Assembly: GCA_011754535.1 (NCBI GenBank)
Contig: JAAQVN010000001.1
Span: 2,852,001-2,916,000, forward strand
Length of the DNA stretch: 64,000 nucleotides
From: Enterobacter asburiae
GTDB taxonomy: Bacteria > Pseudomonadota > Gammaproteobacteria > Enterobacterales > Enterobacteriaceae
Direction: 5' to 3'
Below the pieces are notes generated by a model. The model searched no databases and was not told where the DNA came from. It saw nothing but the letters and a program-made list of their open reading frames with translations. Positions 61,306-64,000 of this stretch are shown here, piece by piece. Numbering within the stretch: position 1 is the first letter of the stretch; each line of letters starts with the position of its first letter. Position numbers and translations under genes: made by a program.

Positions 61306-62277
61306 TTATTTCCTCGGGTAGAGCTCTTTACGCTTATAGGGTTCCGTCTCTCCCGGCTTCCGCGTTTTCAGCAGCTTCAGTATCCACGTGTACTGTTCGG
61401 TATGCGGCCCCACCAGCAGTTCCACCTCTTCATTCATACGACGTGCGATGGTGCGATCGTCCGCAGTCAGCAAATCGTCCATAGGCGGACGGACTTCAAT
61501 GCTCAGACGATGCGTTTTACCGTCGTAAACCGGGAAGAGCGGGATCACGCGAGCGCGACAGACCTTCATCAGGCGGCCAATCGCGGGGAGCGTTGCTTTG
61601 TAGGTAGCGAAGAAGTCGACAAACTCGCTATGCTCGGGTCCGTGGTCCTGATCCGGCAGATAGTAGCCCCAGTACCCCTGACGTACGGACTGAATAAACG
61701 GCTTAATACCATCGTTTCGCGCATGCAAACGTCCGCCAAAACGACGGCGTACGGTATTCCAGACAAAATCGTAGATTTTATTGCCCTGGTTATGGAACAT
61801 GGCCGCCATCTTTTGGCCCTGAGAGGCCATCAGCATCGCCGGAATGTCGACGCCCCAACCGTGAGGAACGAGGAAAATCACCTTTTCGTCATTGCGACGC
61901 ATTTCGTCGATGATTTCCAGCCCTTTCCAGTCAACGCGCTCGATGATTTTTTCCGGACCTTTCAGAGCCAGCTCCGCCATCATCGCCATGGCCTGCGGTG
62001 CGGTGGTGTACATCGCATCGATGATGGCCTCGCGCTCGGCATCGCTTTTTTCAGGAAAACAGTAATAGAGGTTGATCTGCGCACGACGACGCGCGCTTTT
62101 ACCTATACGTCCGGCCAGACGGCCAATTTTCCCCAGAACAGGATCGCGCAGTGCGGCAGGCAGCATAGCGATGCCCGCAAAGGTGTAAACCCCCAGCCAG
62201 GCGCCCCAGTTGCGCGGGTGGCGAAAGGATTTTTCAAACTCAGGAATGTATTCAATATTATTTTTTTTTGTTTCCAT
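61306..62277 (-). CDS. lpxM: Lipid A myristoyltransferase LpxM
   Basis: Adds the last secondary acyl chain (myristate) to Kdo2-lipid A at the inner membrane. It has 323 residues, one N-terminal membrane anchor (about 24-42), and the acyltransferase HX4D motif as HGWGVD (about 138-143). Length equals E. coli LpxM (MsbB). mepM and znuA lie further along on the same strand upstream. Confidence 0.96.
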   Translation of the reverse strand: METKKNNIEYIPEFEKSFRHPRNWGAWLGVYTFAGIAMLPAALRDPVLGKIGRLAGRIGKSARRRAQINLYYCFPEKSDAEREAIIDAMYTTAPQAMAMMAELALKGPEKIIERVDWKGLEIIDEMRRNDEKVIFLVPHGWGVDIPAMLMASQGQKMAAMFHNQGNKIYDFVWNTVRRRFGGRLHARNDGIKPFIQSVRQGYWGYYLPDQDHGPEHSEFVDFFATYKATLPAIGRLMKVCRARVIPLFPVYDGKTHRLSIEVRPPMDDLLTADDRTIARRMNEEVELLVGPHTEQYTWILKLLKTRKPGETEPYKRKELYPRK

Positions 62278-62348
62278 GCTGGTTCCAGGGTCTGGTGACG
62301 CAAAAAATTATTCAGATAGTGTAGCGAGGCAGTCGCCCACGCACAAAA

Positions 62349-62383
62349 GAAAAAGCCGGTGCATACTGACACCGGCTTTTTTC
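62349..62383 (-). terminator. Terminator after mepM
   Basis: Stem aagccggtg / caccggctt (loop tcagtatg); on the minus strand it ends in TTTTTC, 14 bases after the mepM stop. Confidence 0.85.
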
Positions 62384-62396
62384 ACACAACAAAGGC

Positions 62397-63716
62397 TTAG
62401 TTTAAGCTCAGCTGCGGTATCACCTCTTTCGCCTGCGCCAGGTAATCGGAGCGATCTTTACCTGTCAGGCCTTCGGTGCGCGGCAGTTTCGCCGTCAGCG
62501 GGTTCACGGCTTGCTGGTTGATCCACACTTCATAGTGCAGGTGTGGGCCGGTAGAGCGTCCGGTGTTGCCGGAAAGCGCGATACGGTCGCCGCGTTTCAC
62601 TTTCTGGCCCGGTTTGACCAGAAGTTTACGCAGGTGCATATAGCGGGTGGTATAGGTACGACCGTGACGGATAGCCACGTAGTAACCCGCTGCACCGCTG
62701 CGTTTTGCCATTACCACTTCACCATCTCCCACCGACAGCACGGGCGTACCCTGCGGCATCGCGAAGTCTACCCCGCGGTGTGGCGCAACGCGCCCGGTAA
62801 CCGGGTTCAGACGACGCGGGTTGAAGTTAGAAGAGACACGGAACTGTTTCGCCGTCGGGAAACGCAGGAAGCCCTTCGCAAGTCCCGTACCGCTGCGGTC
62901 ATAGAACTTGCCGTCTTCAGCGCGAATAGCGTAGTAATCTTTGCCTTCAGAGCGCAAACGCACGCCCAGCAGCTGGCTTTGCTCGCGCTTGCCGTCCAGC
63001 ATTTCGCGGGACATCAGGACGGAGAACTCATCGCCTTTCTTCAGCTTGCGGAAGTCCATCTGCCACTGCATGGCTTTGATCACCGCGCTGATTTCAGCGC
63101 TGGTCAGGCCGGCATCACGGGCGCTGGAAACAAAGCTTCCGCCCACAGTACCTTTCATCACGCTGTTCACCCAGTCGCCCTTCTGCAGTTCACTGGTCAT
63201 TTTGAAACCGTTTGCAGTGCGATCGTAGGTGCGGGTTTCGCGGCGGGACATTTCCCAGGTCAAACGCTGGAGATCACCATCCGCCGTTAATGTCCAGGAG
63301 AGCTGTTGCCCGATTTTCAGGTTACGCAGGTCTTTATCCGCAGCCGCCAGCTGGCTGATATTGCCCATGTCGATACCGTACTGGTTGAGCACACTGCTCA
63401 GCGTGTCACCGGTAGAGACAACGTATTCGTGGATCCCCGCTTCGTTCTCGGTTTTATCGTCCAGCTCATCCTGCGGGATGGCTTCATCTTCCTGAGCGGC
63501 CTGGTCGATAGGCTCGCTGGCTTCAGGCAGCAAAGAACGAATTTCGCTCTTTTCAAGCTCGATGGTCTTAATGATAGGGGCAGAACTCGGGTGGTAAACA
63601 TAGGGCCGCCAGACGGCGACCGCTAAAGTGAGAACTGTAAGCGACCCCAGCATAACGCGGTGGGGTCGAGGCAGATTGTTAAATGCCAGGGCGACAGAGC
63701 GGGCTATCTGTTGCAC
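62397..63716 (-). CDS. mepM: Murein DD-endopeptidase MepM
   Basis: Cleaves the D-Ala-mDAP cross-links of peptidoglycan to let the wall grow. It has 439 residues: an N-terminal membrane helix (about 20-38), a LysM domain (VSTGDTLSSVLNQYGI, about 98-113), a linker and a C-terminal M23 zinc peptidase with HRGVDFAMPQGTPV and GPHLHYEVWIN. Start is GTG at 63716 (MQQIARSVAL) with AGGAAG ahead. It is probably the NlpI/Prc-controlled class partner of MepS; prc is also in this window. Confidence 0.96.
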   Translation of the reverse strand: MQQIARSVALAFNNLPRPHRVMLGSLTVLTLAVAVWRPYVYHPSSAPIIKTIELEKSEIRSLLPEASEPIDQAAQEDEAIPQDELDDKTENEAGIHEYVVSTGDTLSSVLNQYGIDMGNISQLAAADKDLRNLKIGQQLSWTLTADGDLQRLTWEMSRRETRTYDRTANGFKMTSELQKGDWVNSVMKGTVGGSFVSSARDAGLTSAEISAVIKAMQWQMDFRKLKKGDEFSVLMSREMLDGKREQSQLLGVRLRSEGKDYYAIRAEDGKFYDRSGTGLAKGFLRFPTAKQFRVSSNFNPRRLNPVTGRVAPHRGVDFAMPQGTPVLSVGDGEVVMAKRSGAAGYYVAIRHGRTYTTRYMHLRKLLVKPGQKVKRGDRIALSGNTGRSTGPHLHYEVWINQQAVNPLTAKLPRTEGLTGKDRSDYLAQAKEVIPQLSLN

Positions 63717-63731
63717 GTATTCACTTCCTCG

Positions 63732-64000
63732 TTAATCTCCTTTCAGGCAGCTCGCATACTGGTTCGCCAGTTGGCTGAGGAACTGCGAATAGCTCGCTTT
63801 GCTCAACTGGATGTTCGTACCTAGCGGGTCAAGGGTTCCCATGCGCACGGATGTTCCCCTGGCCACGGCTTCTACGACCGCTGGCCTGAACTGTGGCTCA
63901 GCAAAAACGCACGTTGCTTTTTGCTCAACCAGCTGTGTTCTGATTTCATGTAAACGCTGCGCACCAGGTTGAATTTCAGGGTTGACGGTAAAGTGCCCAA
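63732..64000 (-). CDS. znuA: Zinc ABC transporter substrate-binding protein ZnuA, C-terminal part only
   Basis: The frame is open to the window edge; 88 C-terminal residues are visible, beginning [20 protein letters not shown] and ending [10 protein letters not shown], with [20 protein letters not shown] between. This is the end of periplasmic ZnuA, which hands zinc to ZnuBC. The last cysteine pair of ZnuA (ATC and SCL) is present. The start lies beyond 64000. It precedes mepM by 15 bases. Confidence 0.95.
   Translation of the reverse strand, partial: GHFTVNPEIQPGAQRLHEIRTQLVEQKATCVFAEPQFRPAVVEAVARGTSVRMGTLDPLGTNIQLSKASYSQFLSQLANQYASCLKGD

Overview
The window is a stretch of enterobacterial core chromosome. 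Gene content and order follow the Escherichia coli K-12 segment from spoVR/fadR through minCDE, manXYZ, prc-proQ and zwf to znuA almost gene for gene, at about 55% GC. Protein matches are judged from remembered family sequences, with no search run. Several proteins look nearly or fully identical to the E. coli version (for example CspC). The set of extra genes (an FtsI paralogue resembling Salmonella PBP3SAL, a RomA-like metallo-hydrolase, a second DUF535 gene) fits Enterobacter or a close relative such as Lelliottia or Leclercia; the species cannot be fixed from this window.

Layout. 1-8.3 kb: end of spoVR, fadR, nhaB, dsbB, ycgNML, the minCDE division-site operon, rnd. 8.4-18 kb: fadD, yeaY, tsaB, yoaA, yoaB, yoaH, pabB, nudL, sdaA. 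18-27.4 kb: yoaE, the mannose PTS manXYZ, yobD, mntP with a stacked manganese control region, rlmA, the FtsI paralogue and yobF-cspC. 27.4-33.2 kb: a RomA-like hydrolase, yebO, mgrB, yobH, kdgR, yebQ, htpX. 33.3-43.3 kb: prc, proQ, msrC, the lipid-transport pair letA-letB, rsmF, yebV, pphA. 43.4-46.1 kb: an accessory stretch with a DUF535 gene, a GT17-type glycosyltransferase and a hexapeptide acyltransferase, the last two AT-rich. 46.1-54.2 kb: the SdsR/RyeA sRNA locus, yebY-yebZ-yobA, holE, yobB, exoX, ptrB, yebE, purT. 54.2-64 kb: Entner-Doudoroff and pentose-phosphate entry genes (eda, edd, zwf) with their repressor hexR, then pykA, lpxM, mepM and the end of znuA.

How they work together. 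Fatty acids: FadR and its target fadD, with a FadR operator. Sugar acids: KdgR, HexR, a GntR-type site and Edd/Eda/Zwf/PykA form one carbon-control cluster. Envelope: Prc, HtpX, MepM, LpxM, LetAB, the FtsI paralogue, YeaY, MgrB and perhaps the GT17/acyltransferase pair act on cell wall, lipid A, outer-membrane lipid or surface glycans. Metal handling: MntP (Mn export), YobA/YebZ (copper-like), ZnuA (zinc).

Two short genes, mgrB and yobF, and the sRNA SdsR were read directly from the bases. There are no rRNA or tRNA genes, CRISPR arrays, insertion sequences or prophage. Most of the region is well known; the most unusual part is the GT17/acyltransferase insertion next to SdsR.
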